DNA of 64,000 nucleotides from Planctomycetota bacterium (lineage in GTDB: Bacteria > Planctomycetota > Planctomycetia > Planctomycetales > Planctomycetaceae). Below the pieces are notes generated by a model. That model worked only from the letters and a program-made list of their open reading frames with translations. It did no database searches and was not told where the DNA came from. Of the stretch, positions 51,387 through 60,063 are shown piece by piece. The stretch's first letter is position 1. The number at the start of each line of letters is the position of its first letter. The position numbers and the translations under genes are program-made. Where the stretch lies: the NCBI GenBank assembly GCA_003388505.1, contig QQVO01000076.1:62001-126000 (forward strand). Direction: 5' to 3'.

Positions 51387-52520
51387 CTATGAGGATTCCG
51401 CGAGCGGATGGCGGCGTTCCGCCAACGGAATTCCGAGTCGAACGCCGCCGCTTAGATGTGACGCGTACACCCCCTGCACCATCTCCGTAATCCACACTCC
51501 GTGCGTGATCGGCGAGAGCGGGTCGCGGTCTTCTTCGATCGCCGTAATGAGGTCGTTCGCAAGCACTCCGTTGCCCAGCCGCAGCCACTCCTTGCGCAGC
51601 GGCCGGGCGTTGCCGTCGGCGTCAAAATGCCAGTCAGGAATGACCTGTTTGTCCCATGCCAGGTCTTCGATGTCCGGCAGGACGCGCGGGGCGGGATAGA
51701 CGAACACGTCACCCGGTTGTCGCAGCATGAGGGACGCCTGTTCGCACTCCAGAGACAGCCCGTACAGTTCGGAGAACCTCCGCTCGGGTCCGGGTGAGAG
51801 GCCGGCCGTGGAGTCGAAGAATCCCCGCACGCCGTCGCCGAATCCGAACATGGCCGAAATTGAGTCCCCCAGGATGGGGCCGACCGGTTCGGTGGCCTGC
51901 GTTGCATCCTCCGCGCGTGCGTCGCGGCCGTCGACGGAGACATGGGCGCTGACCCACTGCGGAGGGCCAGCGAAGGCAATCATCATGTCGAACAGGTGTG
52001 TGCCGTGCACCAGCAGTTCCTCGCCTCCGCCACGGCGGTCGTCCTTCGGGCGGGCCCGCATCCGGAGCAGTCGCCCGTACTTGCCGTCGCGGACATCCTG
52101 AATCGCCTGCTGCACGGGCCGCATGGCGCGCCATTGATGAGCCATCTGCAGACGAACGCCCTGCATTTCAACGGCGTCCCGAATGGCGTCCGCCGTTTCC
52201 AGGTCACCGGTCAGCGGCTTTTCGCAGTAGATGTGTGCGCCGTGTCCTGCGACCGCCTCCACCATGTCTTGCCGGTCGGTGGTCCATCTCGGCCCGATGC
52301 AGACGATGTCCGGATGCACCCGGTCCAGCATCTCGCGATAGTCGGCGAATCCCTCCATGGCGCCGGTGCGTTCCATCGCGGCCCGTCGTCCGGCCTCGTC
52401 CGCATCAGCGACAGCCACAACCCCTGCGTTCGCAACGTCTGTGAACGCGGTATCGATGGCGTGGCCAAAGTCTCCCCGCCCTGTGGCTCCGATCACCCCC
52501 ACCCGGTATCGCTTCGCCAT
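51387..52520 (-). CDS. Gfo/Idh/MocA-family oxidoreductase
   Basis: Product of 377 residues from ATG 52520 with AAAGGAA upstream. The N-terminal Rossmann fold is YRVGVIGATGRGDFGHAIDTAF and IYCEKPLTGDLETAD contains the family E-K-P motif. VHGTHLFDMMIAFAG is the later conserved His/Asp region. These NAD(P)-dependent enzymes oxidise or reduce sugars, inositols and related compounds; the substrate is not evident. The usual GxGxxG is relaxed to GATGRGDFG. Transcription is opposite to both neighbours. Confidence 0.88.
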   Translation of the reverse strand: MAKRYRVGVIGATGRGDFGHAIDTAFTDVANAGVVAVADADEAGRRAAMERTGAMEGFADYREMLDRVHPDIVCIGPRWTTDRQDMVEAVAGHGAHIYCEKPLTGDLETADAIRDAVEMQGVRLQMAHQWRAMRPVQQAIQDVRDGKYGRLLRMRARPKDDRRGGGEELLVHGTHLFDMMIAFAGPPQWVSAHVSVDGRDARAEDATQATEPVGPILGDSISAMFGFGDGVRGFFDSTAGLSPGPERRFSELYGLSLECEQASLMLRQPGDVFVYPAPRVLPDIEDLAWDKQVIPDWHFDADGNARPLRKEWLRLGNGVLANDLITAIEEDRDPLSPITHGVWITEMVQGVYASHLSGGVRLGIPLAERRHPLAESS

Positions 52521-52760
52521 CGGCTGTTCCTTTCGCGGCTTCTCGGCAGTTGCGTTCTGTGAGTGTCTGCCGTGGGAGGGAATTGTCAATCGGTCGGGGT
52601 GGAACCGTCGCCACGGTGAGGAAACGACATAACCGACTCTGCGACAGGCAGTTGGGTGCAATTCGGGGTCGAATTCCGGTCGGGAAGAGACCTTTGGAGA
52701 ATTCGCGAAGCGTGGTATGGTTCCGCCCCATTTCCCGCGGATTTACAGCTACGGTAGGTC

Positions 52761-54092
52761 ATGCAACGCGTCTCTGTTCCATTTCCTGAAGCGCCTGCGC
52801 GTCGCGTGGTGATCTCCGGCCTGGGCGTCACCAGTCCGATCGGTTGCACCATTGCAGACTTTCAGACGTCGCTCCTGGAGGGACGCAGCGGGATCGGGGA
52901 ACTGCCAGGCGCCGGAGATGCCGGACCGCGTTTCGGCGGCCGCATCGGCGACTTCACCGGACACATCAACGACTTCGGAGAATTGCCCGCCAGGCTGCGC
53001 AAACAGTTGCGGAAGTCGCTGAAAGTGATGAACCGGGAGACGCAACTCGCCGTGGCCGCCACGCAGAGCGCGATTCGCGATTGCGGTCTGGATGAGTCGG
53101 CGATCGATCCGGAACGGACCGGCGTGTCATTCGGCGCGGGGTATGTTGCGATTCAACCGGAGGATTTCCTGCACGGCGTCGAGAAATGCCGCACCGACGA
53201 GGGAACCGCCGATCTGGATCGTTGGGGCGAGGACGGTCTCGGCGAAGTCCAGCCGCTCTGGCTGCTCACCTGCCTGCCCAACATGCCGGGTTGTTACATC
53301 GCGATGTACAACGACCTGCAGGGCCCGAACAATACGATTACGCTCGGCGACGGCGGCGCGACGCTCGCGCTCGCCGAGGCGGCCCATATGATCCGCGATG
53401 ATCTGGCGGACCTGATGATCGTCGGCGGATGCGGCAACAACCTCGATTCATGCAGCCTGATGCACGTGCTGCTCGATGAAGACCTTGCGGAAGGCGCGAC
53501 GGAACCTCACCGGATCCTGCGTCCTTTCGACCGGGACCGGACCGGCGGATTGCCCGCCGAAGGCGCGGCAGCTTTCGTGCTGGAGAGTTACGAATCTGCG
53601 ATTCGGCGCGGCGCCACCATTTACGGGGAATTCCTCGGCGCCGGTTCCTCCGCGGTCATGGAAGGACGCACACCGCTGCGAGCGGCCGCTATGACGAACG
53701 CAGCCCGGGCCGCACTGCGATCCGCCGGCTGCGCACCGGAAAACATCGGACACATTCAGGCGCACGGCCTCAGTTCCAGGCGGGTCGACGCCGACGAGGC
53801 GGCAGCCATCCGCACGATCTTCGGTGAGGCGGCCGATCACGTGCCCGTCACGTCGGCCAAGAGTTACTTCGGAAACGCGTCCGCCGGTTCCGACGCGATG
53901 GAACTGGCCGCGGGGTTGCTCGCACTCCGCAACCGCAAACTGTTTCCAGTTCTGAATTGCAACCACGTCGATGCGGACTGTCCAATCAATCCGGTTCGTG
54001 ACAATGATGCGGACGCCGGGGCGTCGTTTCTGAAACTGAGCGTGACGCCGCAGGGCCAGGCGGCGGCGATTGTGATTCGTGAGGCGGCGTGA
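52761..54092 (+). CDS. Ketoacyl-synthase-fold protein lacking catalytic Cys
   Basis: Product of 443 residues with the full KAS II fold, ending ASFLKLSVTPQGQAAAIVIREAA. The nucleophile region is GPNNTITLGDGGATLALAEA where active enzymes have T-A-C-x-S/T-S, so Cys is replaced by Asp. The first catalytic His is kept (QAHGLSS), the second is Asn (KSYFGNAS where GHA is expected), and Lys is kept. A KAS with Cys replaced is typical of chain-length factors, which work as the partner of an active KS. The active one is likely the gene at 54754. Function in this organism is inference. Confidence 0.82.
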   Translation: MQRVSVPFPEAPARRVVISGLGVTSPIGCTIADFQTSLLEGRSGIGELPGAGDAGPRFGGRIGDFTGHINDFGELPARLRKQLRKSLKVMNRETQLAVAATQSAIRDCGLDESAIDPERTGVSFGAGYVAIQPEDFLHGVEKCRTDEGTADLDRWGEDGLGEVQPLWLLTCLPNMPGCYIAMYNDLQGPNNTITLGDGGATLALAEAAHMIRDDLADLMIVGGCGNNLDSCSLMHVLLDEDLAEGATEPHRILRPFDRDRTGGLPAEGAAAFVLESYESAIRRGATIYGEFLGAGSSAVMEGRTPLRAAAMTNAARAALRSAGCAPENIGHIQAHGLSSRRVDADEAAAIRTIFGEAADHVPVTSAKSYFGNASAGSDAMELAAGLLALRNRKLFPVLNCNHVDADCPINPVRDNDADAGASFLKLSVTPQGQAAAIVIREAA

Positions 54093-54130
54093 GCCAAGAC
54101 CCGTTCGAAAGGGTTCAGAACCTGTCGATT

Positions 54131-54209
54131 ACACAAAATTCGTCTGGTGCCCGGCCCCGAGGCGCCAGGCCCAAGGGATTCTCGAAGAGAACACGGATTT
54201 CCGCGGATT
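54131..54209 (-). repeat. R3 dispersed repeat, copy 1
   Basis: About 79 bases with GGATTCTCGAAGAGAACACG and ACACAAAATTCG at its two ends; the same order occurs at 62784-62860. Translated on the minus strand both copies give IRVLFENPLG, which first drew attention to them. Confidence 0.7.
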
Positions 54210-54537
54210 TGGCGGATCGGCGCCGATCGGTCAACCTGTTCTTCCAAAGGCGGAAGCGCAGAATCCGCATCGATCCGGGCGTGAACGGCCTGAACTCCCC
54301 GGCGCGGCCTCCGGCCGCAACCAATGTAGCCGACTCGCTCCGCCGACTTGGATGTCCACGACGTGGAGTGTGTTGCACACGAAATTGGCGCGCGGCGCGA
54401 AACTTTTCATCCTGAGTAACACAGAAAGCGATCAGCGAGATTCCGTCTCATCCGTGCTCATCCGCGTTCCATTCGAGTCTCTCAAGCGTCGGGGTGGCCG
54501 GGGCTGGACCGAGCGAAGCGAAGGAAGCCCCGGACAT

Positions 54538-54606
54538 GTAGCCGAAGTCGTGAGACTTCGGACGAACAGGAGAAACAACCCACGGAAGTCTCACGACTTC
54601 CGCTAC
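54538..54606. repeat. R4 paired-hairpin repeat (GTAGC type)
   Basis: The ends are GTAGCCGAAGTC and GACTTCCGCTAC. Inside are two hairpins, CCGAAGTC with GACTTCGG (loop GTGA) and GGAAGTC with GACTTCC (loop TCAC), which are also inverted copies of each other. The layout matches the insert at 37440, which has GTAGCGCACGC and GCGTGCGCTAC at the same places. Confidence 0.78.
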
Positions 54607-54678
54607 GTCGCTTCCTGAGACGTGCTCCGGTACCCGTCGCTCCATTGGAGTTGATTTCAGCCGAGTTGTGTGTAACTG

Positions 54679-54695
54679 ACAGGTTGGAAACCTGT
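54679..54695. repeat. Short hairpin repeat (CAGGTT type)
   Basis: ACAGGTT and AACCTGT pair around a 3-base loop. The CCTAC that follows resembles one half of the R4 type elements. It lies 58 bases before the active ketoacyl-synthase ATG. Confidence 0.55.
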
Positions 54696-54753
54696 CCTAC
54701 GTGACCGTTTTCGCGATCATTGGATCTTTCAGAGCCTGCAGGGAAGCAGCAGT

Positions 54754-56073
54754 ATGCGGCGACGAGTTGTCATCACTGGTCTGGGTTGTGTGACTCCGAT
54801 CGGATCCACCATCGACTCATTCTGGGACTCGCTCACCGCGGGACGCTCCGGGGCCGGTCCGCTCACCGTGTTTGATGCGTCCCGCTACCCGGTCCGTATT
54901 GCGGCCGAGGTCAAGAACTGGACGCTGGCCGACCTTGGTGTCGATCCCACGCCGTGGACGAACGCCCCGAGGCAGACCCGTTTCGCGCTCGGCTCGGCGC
55001 TCTCGGCGACAGCAGCCGCCGGTCTGCCCAGCAGCAGGATCGATCCGGTCCGGTTCGGAGTCTATCTGGGATGTGGGGAAGCATTCGCCGATTTTCCCAG
55101 TTTCATGCAGTCGCTCGCAGAGGCTTCTTCCGAAGGCCAGGCCGAAGCCTCCCGGTTTCTGCAGTCGGCGCTGCGGGTGTTCGATCCGCAGGCAGAGCCC
55201 GAGTACGAGCCAAACAGCCCGGCCGGGCATCTGGCCGCCCTGCTGGGGGCGCACGGCCCCAACATCAACTGCATTGCGGCATGCGTCTCGAGCGCCCAGG
55301 CGGTCGGGCAGGCGGCGCGGATGATTCGCAGAGGTGAAGTCGACCTGATGCTGGCCGGCGGCGCGCACAGCACGATCCATCCCTTCGGCCTGACCGGGTT
55401 CCACCGGCTGTCGACGCTCAGCACGCGCAACGACGCACCGCAGCAGGCCAATCGCCCCTTCGACCGCGACCGCGACGGGTTCGTCATCGGCGAAGGGGGC
55501 GCGGCGTTTGTTCTGGAAGAACTCGATCACGCGCGCAGCCGGGGAGCGGAGATCTGGGCCGAAGTGACGGGATACGGTTCCGCACAGGACGCCTACCGCA
55601 TCACCGACACGCATCCGGAAGGGCGGGGCACGGTCGCCGCCATCCAACGCGCGCTCAACGACGCCCAATTGAACGCCGAATCGATCGACTACATCAACGC
55701 CCACGGAACCGGCACCGAACTCAACGACCGCATCGAAACGATCGCCTTCAAGAAGGCGCTCGGCGACCACGCCTGGCGTGTCCCGATTTCAAGCACCAAG
55801 AGCATGCTCGGTCACGCGACCACCGCCTGCGCGGCGATCGAACTGGCCGTCTGCGTACTGGCGATCCGCCACGGGGCCATCCCCCCCACGATCAATCTCG
55901 ACAACCCCGATCCCGACTGCGATCTCGATTACGTGCCGCATACCGCGCGGGAACGCAACTGCCGCCACATCCTCAGCGACAGCGTCGGATTCGGCGGGCA
56001 GAACGCGGCGCTGGTTGTCTCGCGATTCGACGAGTCCTCCCCTTCCACGGTTGGAACGACCCGCGCCGCTTAG
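54754..56073 (+). CDS. Beta-ketoacyl-ACP synthase II family, active type
   Basis: Product of 439 residues. RRRVVITGLGCVTPIGSTID is the family start. The active-site Cys is in IAACVSSAQAV, His in NAHGTGTELND and the second His in KSMLGHATTACAAIE, with Lys in SSTKS. It should elongate an acyl chain held on acyl carrier protein. It follows the inactive paralogue, so together they could form a heterodimer similar to the KS/chain-length-factor pair of type II polyketide synthases. No carrier protein gene is nearby. Confidence 0.9.
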   Translation: MRRRVVITGLGCVTPIGSTIDSFWDSLTAGRSGAGPLTVFDASRYPVRIAAEVKNWTLADLGVDPTPWTNAPRQTRFALGSALSATAAAGLPSSRIDPVRFGVYLGCGEAFADFPSFMQSLAEASSEGQAEASRFLQSALRVFDPQAEPEYEPNSPAGHLAALLGAHGPNINCIAACVSSAQAVGQAARMIRRGEVDLMLAGGAHSTIHPFGLTGFHRLSTLSTRNDAPQQANRPFDRDRDGFVIGEGGAAFVLEELDHARSRGAEIWAEVTGYGSAQDAYRITDTHPEGRGTVAAIQRALNDAQLNAESIDYINAHGTGTELNDRIETIAFKKALGDHAWRVPISSTKSMLGHATTACAAIELAVCVLAIRHGAIPPTINLDNPDPDCDLDYVPHTARERNCRHILSDSVGFGGQNAALVVSRFDESSPSTVGTTRAA

Positions 56074-56275
56074 GTTACTTTGTTCCCAGAAGTCGTTGCA
56101 GTTGAGTCAAGTTTCAGCGACCAACGGGAGCGGTTCAGGCGAGCGGCGCGGCGTCATCCCGCCGATGCGTCCAAGAACCGGCAGCTCGCATAGTCCGAGG
56201 CACTGCCTCGTTAGCTCGGCTTGTTTGCAACGCGATAATTCCGGTTCCTTCAGAAAGCCGGGGTTCTGAACTGCG

Positions 56276-57370
56276 ATGTCGCACGACGCCCCGGACAAAT
56301 CGTCTCCCGCCGCAACCGTGCAGAGCGTAGGTGTTGTCGGCGCGGGAGTCATGGGCCGCAGTATCGCTCTGTTGAACCTGCAAGCCGGCGTCGACGTCGT
56401 CCTGACGGACTCCAAGCCGGAGACACTAGAGACCGCAGCGGACTGGATCGAGAGCCAACGAGACGCGTCGGCAGCACCCGGCGAGTTGAGACTTACGGAC
56501 GACTTACACGGGCTTGCCGCAGTCGACCTGGTCGCCGAGGCGGTGGTTGAAAATCGGTCAGTCAAACGGCGGGTGTTCAGGAAACTCGGCGAACAGTTGC
56601 CGCCCGAGACGATTCTGGCGTCGAACACGTCATCACTGTTGATCTCGGAACTGGCGGCCGTCGCGAACGAACCGGGCCGCGTTTGCGGGATTCATTTCTG
56701 CCACCCGGTCGCCGAGCGGCCGCTGATTGAAATCATTCGGTCCGAGCAGACGACCGACGATTGCATCGATCGTGCCGCGGCCTATGTCTCGCAACTCGGC
56801 AAGGAGTGGCTGATCGCTCAGGACGTCCCTGGTTTCGCCGTCAATCGGCTGCTGTTTCCTTACCTGGATGCGGCTGTCGATCTGGTCCGCGCGGGCGTGG
56901 ATTGGGAGCGGATCGAAACCTGTGCGCGAAGTTTCGGGATGCCGCTCGGTCCGCTGGCGCAACTGGATGAGATTGGCATCGACGTCGCCCTGCGCGTGGC
57001 GGCCGCCATCCATCGCGGCACCGTCGCCGTGCCTCCGAAATCGGAGACGCTGCTTGCGCTGTACCAGACCGGCCGATTGGGACGCAAAACCGGGGCGGGA
57101 TTCTTCCGTTATGCCGGCGACGACCCGCAGCCCCAGGTCGATCCGGAGGCAATCTCACTCGTCGCCGCTCCACAGATCGAGACGCGGCGGTGCGACGACG
57201 ACGAAATCACACGACGGCTGTTCGCTCCGATGCTGAATGCCGCGGTGGAGCTGCTGCAACGCGGGATCGTCGCGTCCGAAGCAGATGTCCATCGAGCGTA
57301 CCGGGACGGCCTCGGCCTCAATCCTCCCGGCGGCGATCTCTTCGAATGGGGAAGGTCAGTTCCGAATTGA
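56276..57370 (+). CDS. 3-hydroxyacyl-CoA dehydrogenase family protein
   Basis: Product of 364 residues. VGVVGAGVMGRSIALLNLQ is the NAD-binding glycine motif and SNTSSLLISELA and GIHFCHPVAERPLIEII are the catalytic His/Glu region. The C-terminal helical domain (DVPGFAVNRLLFPYL) and a further helical stretch follow. It would interconvert 3-hydroxyacyl and 3-ketoacyl groups, the step after a ketoacyl synthase or in beta-oxidation. It lies 202 bases downstream of the ketoacyl synthases on the same strand. The substrate (CoA or ACP) cannot be decided here. Confidence 0.87.
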   Translation: MSHDAPDKSSPAATVQSVGVVGAGVMGRSIALLNLQAGVDVVLTDSKPETLETAADWIESQRDASAAPGELRLTDDLHGLAAVDLVAEAVVENRSVKRRVFRKLGEQLPPETILASNTSSLLISELAAVANEPGRVCGIHFCHPVAERPLIEIIRSEQTTDDCIDRAAAYVSQLGKEWLIAQDVPGFAVNRLLFPYLDAAVDLVRAGVDWERIETCARSFGMPLGPLAQLDEIGIDVALRVAAAIHRGTVAVPPKSETLLALYQTGRLGRKTGAGFFRYAGDDPQPQVDPEAISLVAAPQIETRRCDDDEITRRLFAPMLNAAVELLQRGIVASEADVHRAYRDGLGLNPPGGDLFEWGRSVPN

Positions 57371-57394
57371 CTGTGCGGCGCGACATCGACGTAA

Positions 57395-58330
57395 TCAGAA
57401 TTCACCGATCGTCTCATCACCGTTGCGCGTGGCAAGCGCCTGGTACGTGTCGAAGTCGATGTTTTCGCTGATGAACTGCACGTGGCCGTCGCCGAAGACG
57501 AATTGCGCGCCCCCTTCGTGCCAACTGCTGTAGTCGTCGAGATGCGGGACCGTGGTGTTGATGCTGTTCGGGGCGTGATCGGTCACGCCGAGAATGCGGG
57601 CAAAGTGGTCGACGCCGTGCGGGATTGATCCCGACCAGGTGGAATAGAGCGTTTCCCCTCCCGGGATGGTGATCGTACCCCGCTCGCCGACGAACAGGGT
57701 GGTGGTGGTTCCGTCGTCGATGTCGCGCATCGCCACCCGGCTGTTGTGGTAGAAGATCCCGTTGGACGTACACGGCCCGACGAGTCCCTCGCAACTGTCG
57801 AGATCTCGCCCCAGCAGCGGGCCGGGACCGCTCCCGAAGTTGCCGACGTAATTGGAGATGGCCAATTCGGCCAGAATCACGCCCGGGTTGTCGTGGTCCT
57901 CGATCCCCCACGTCCCTTCGCCCACGTCGGACGGGCAGCGATTGTAGGGGAGATTCTTCTTGATCAGGTCGGCGTGCAGCGGATCGACGATCGACCGATT
58001 GAAATCGAACTGGTTGTAGAGCGGACCCGCGTCCATGTAGGGGAGGATCATCGTTCCCCAGCCGAACCCGTTCATCCCTTCCACGTCGTGCCCACCCTGC
58101 GGAGCGCCCGGCGTCGCGCCGATCCAACCGGAGGGGAACATGCGGTGCGCGTCGTGGTAATTGTGCAGCGCAATGCCGATCTGTTTGAGGTTGTTCTTGC
58201 ATTCGGTGCGCCGGGCCGCTTCCCGCGCCTGTTGCACAGCCGGGAGCAGCATCGCCACCAGGATGCCGATGATCGCAATCACGACCAGGAGTTCGATCAG
58301 CGTAAATCCACGCCGACGAGAAACCGCCAT
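57395..58330 (-). CDS. DUF1559 (prepilin-like H-x9-DG) protein
   Basis: Product of 311 residues from ATG 58330 (AAAGGAA upstream). [20 protein letters not shown] is a type-IV-prepilin cleavage and hydrophobic segment, followed by the family's [21 protein letters not shown]. The C-terminal motif [12 protein letters not shown] is exactly H-x9-DG. These proteins are present in many copies in planctomycetes and have no agreed function, though they are processed like pilins. The gene converges on the dehydrogenase gene, 24 bases apart. Confidence 0.93.
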   Translation of the reverse strand: MAVSRRRGFTLIELLVVIAIIGILVAMLLPAVQQAREAARRTECKNNLKQIGIALHNYHDAHRMFPSGWIGATPGAPQGGHDVEGMNGFGWGTMILPYMDAGPLYNQFDFNRSIVDPLHADLIKKNLPYNRCPSDVGEGTWGIEDHDNPGVILAELAISNYVGNFGSGPGPLLGRDLDSCEGLVGPCTSNGIFYHNSRVAMRDIDDGTTTTLFVGERGTITIPGGETLYSTWSGSIPHGVDHFARILGVTDHAPNSINTTVPHLDDYSSWHEGGAQFVFGDGHVQFISENIDFDTYQALATRNGDETIGEF

Positions 58331-58572
58331 GGCAGAGATTCCTTTCACAGGGGATGACAAGACTCGACGAAGACGCGTGTCTGCCTGTCAGTGAACAATA
58401 TAGCAGATGTCCGGTGATCCCGGCTCTTGCGGCGAATTCATCCGACGCGGTTCTCAGTGATTGAGCCTGACAGTAGAATACGTACGACCTGTCAACGACT
58501 GCTGTTGGGCCGATTCACCCTGCGTACAGCAGGCGGACCGCTTTGAACCAATCGCCGATCAGGAATATTAGC

Positions 58573-59856
58573 ATGTCCACCAGGAATCGCCGTTTCGTTC
58601 GATACGTGGTCGTGCTGCTGCTGGCGGGATTCGTCTCAGCTTCGGCCGCTCCGGAGACTGCGTTCGGCCAGCGCCGCCGCCGGTCCCGGCAGGCAGGCGA
58701 GGACGCGACTCCCGGCCCGAACGTGTACAAGTCGCGCAATTTCCACGTGATGACCGACCTGTCCAGGGAGGACTCCGAGGAACTTCTCGAGCGGTTGGAG
58801 ACGATGCTCACGCTGGTCTCCGCCTACTGGGGACGCCGCAATACGCGGCCGATCGAGATGTATGTGATTGACGATTTCGAGAACTGGCCGGAGAGCCAAC
58901 TGGCCCAGATGGACTCAGACGGCGTTGCCATGGTGCGCGGCGGAGGCGGGTTGACGATCACCCAGGTGATCAGCAGCGGCAACAAGTTCGTCAGCAAGGC
59001 CGTCGTCTACGCCGGTTCCGATCACGGCACGCCGCAACACGAGGCGGTGCATGCCTATTGCGGGCACGCTTTCGGAACGACGGGCCCTGTCTGGTACTCC
59101 GAGGGGATGGCCGAGGTCGGCCAGTACTGGAAAAAGAACGACAAGAGCGTGAACGCTCCCCAGCCGGTCATTGACTACCTGCAGTCGGGCGAGCTGAAGG
59201 AACTCGACGCCATCGTCAACAATCCGCTGGAGACGACCGGCGACTCCTGGCAGAACTACGCCTGGCGGTGGGCGCTGTGCCATCTGCTCGGATTCAACGA
59301 GAATTACACGAAGCGCTTCAAGCCACTGGGACTGGCGCTGCTCGCCAAACAGGACGTCGATTTCTGGCAGGTTTACGGATCGCAGGCCCAGGAGATTTCT
59401 TTCGAGTACGCGCTGTTTCTGCAGGACATGGCGCCCGGCTACCGCTGCGACCTGTGCAGTTGGGACTGGAAGACCCGCTTCAAGGGATTGCAGGGGAGCG
59501 CGCTGGTCCAGGCGAGTATCCGGGCCGATCGCGGCTGGCAGGCCTCCCGGCTCAAGGTCTTTGAAGGGACGGCCTACAGTGTCGAAGCGTCGGGAAACTG
59601 GACGATTACCGAAGAGGGCGACGATGTGTCCCCCGAGGGAACCGAGTCCGGTGAAGGCCGGCTTGTCGGCGTGATCTTCCATGACTACACCCTGAGCGAA
59701 CCGTTCGATCTCCCCGCCGACGGGACATGGACCGCGCCTGCTGACGGCGACCTGTTTCTCCGCTGCCACGACGACTGGGGATCGATCGCCGATAACAGCG
59801 GCGCCGTGCGGGTCAAGCTCAAGCTCGCCGATGAGAGCGCTGCTGCGAGCGAGTGA
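58573..59856 (+). CDS. Secreted HExxH peptidase-like protein (DUF1570-like)
   Basis: Product of 427 residues from ATG 58573 (CAGGAAT upstream). Signal peptide in residues 1-32 (VVVLLLAGFVSASAA). TPQHEAVHAYCGHAFG has the zinc motif (His156, Glu157, His160) and WYSEGMAEVGQYW the likely third ligand Glu. The C-terminus is beta-rich (SVEASGNWTITEEGD, DLFLRCHDDWGSIADNSG). It is probably a zinc peptidase outside the cytoplasm, as in the DUF1570 group found in planctomycetes. Confidence 0.78.
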   Translation: MSTRNRRFVRYVVVLLLAGFVSASAAPETAFGQRRRRSRQAGEDATPGPNVYKSRNFHVMTDLSREDSEELLERLETMLTLVSAYWGRRNTRPIEMYVIDDFENWPESQLAQMDSDGVAMVRGGGGLTITQVISSGNKFVSKAVVYAGSDHGTPQHEAVHAYCGHAFGTTGPVWYSEGMAEVGQYWKKNDKSVNAPQPVIDYLQSGELKELDAIVNNPLETTGDSWQNYAWRWALCHLLGFNENYTKRFKPLGLALLAKQDVDFWQVYGSQAQEISFEYALFLQDMAPGYRCDLCSWDWKTRFKGLQGSALVQASIRADRGWQASRLKVFEGTAYSVEASGNWTITEEGDDVSPEGTESGEGRLVGVIFHDYTLSEPFDLPADGTWTAPADGDLFLRCHDDWGSIADNSGAVRVKLKLADESAAASE

Positions 59857-60063
59857 ACACGGAGGCGCGCGCAGTGCTGACTGAGGACGCAACGGCGCGC
59901 TAACGCCGACCGCTCACCGCCCCTTCCCTCGACCCTTGTCCCTGGACCCTCGTCCTTTCTCGCTTGTCCCCCCCTGTGGTTGCGAACGAAGTCCGCATCG
60001 GGGCACAATGCACGCTCGATTTTCGATTCCATCTCACGCCTCTCGAGAAACAGTGCATTGAAC

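Larger units (their letters stand above)
54093..54753. other. Repeat-rich gap between the two ketoacyl-synthase genes
   Basis: No gene is supported in these 661 bases. They contain an R3 copy (54131-54209), a GC hairpin with arms CCGGGGCT and AGCCCCGG (about 54500-54533), an R4-type paired hairpin (54538-54606) and a small hairpin ACAGGTTGGAAACCTGT (54679-54695). Despite this gap the two synthase genes are on the same strand with no gene between them. Confidence 0.65.
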
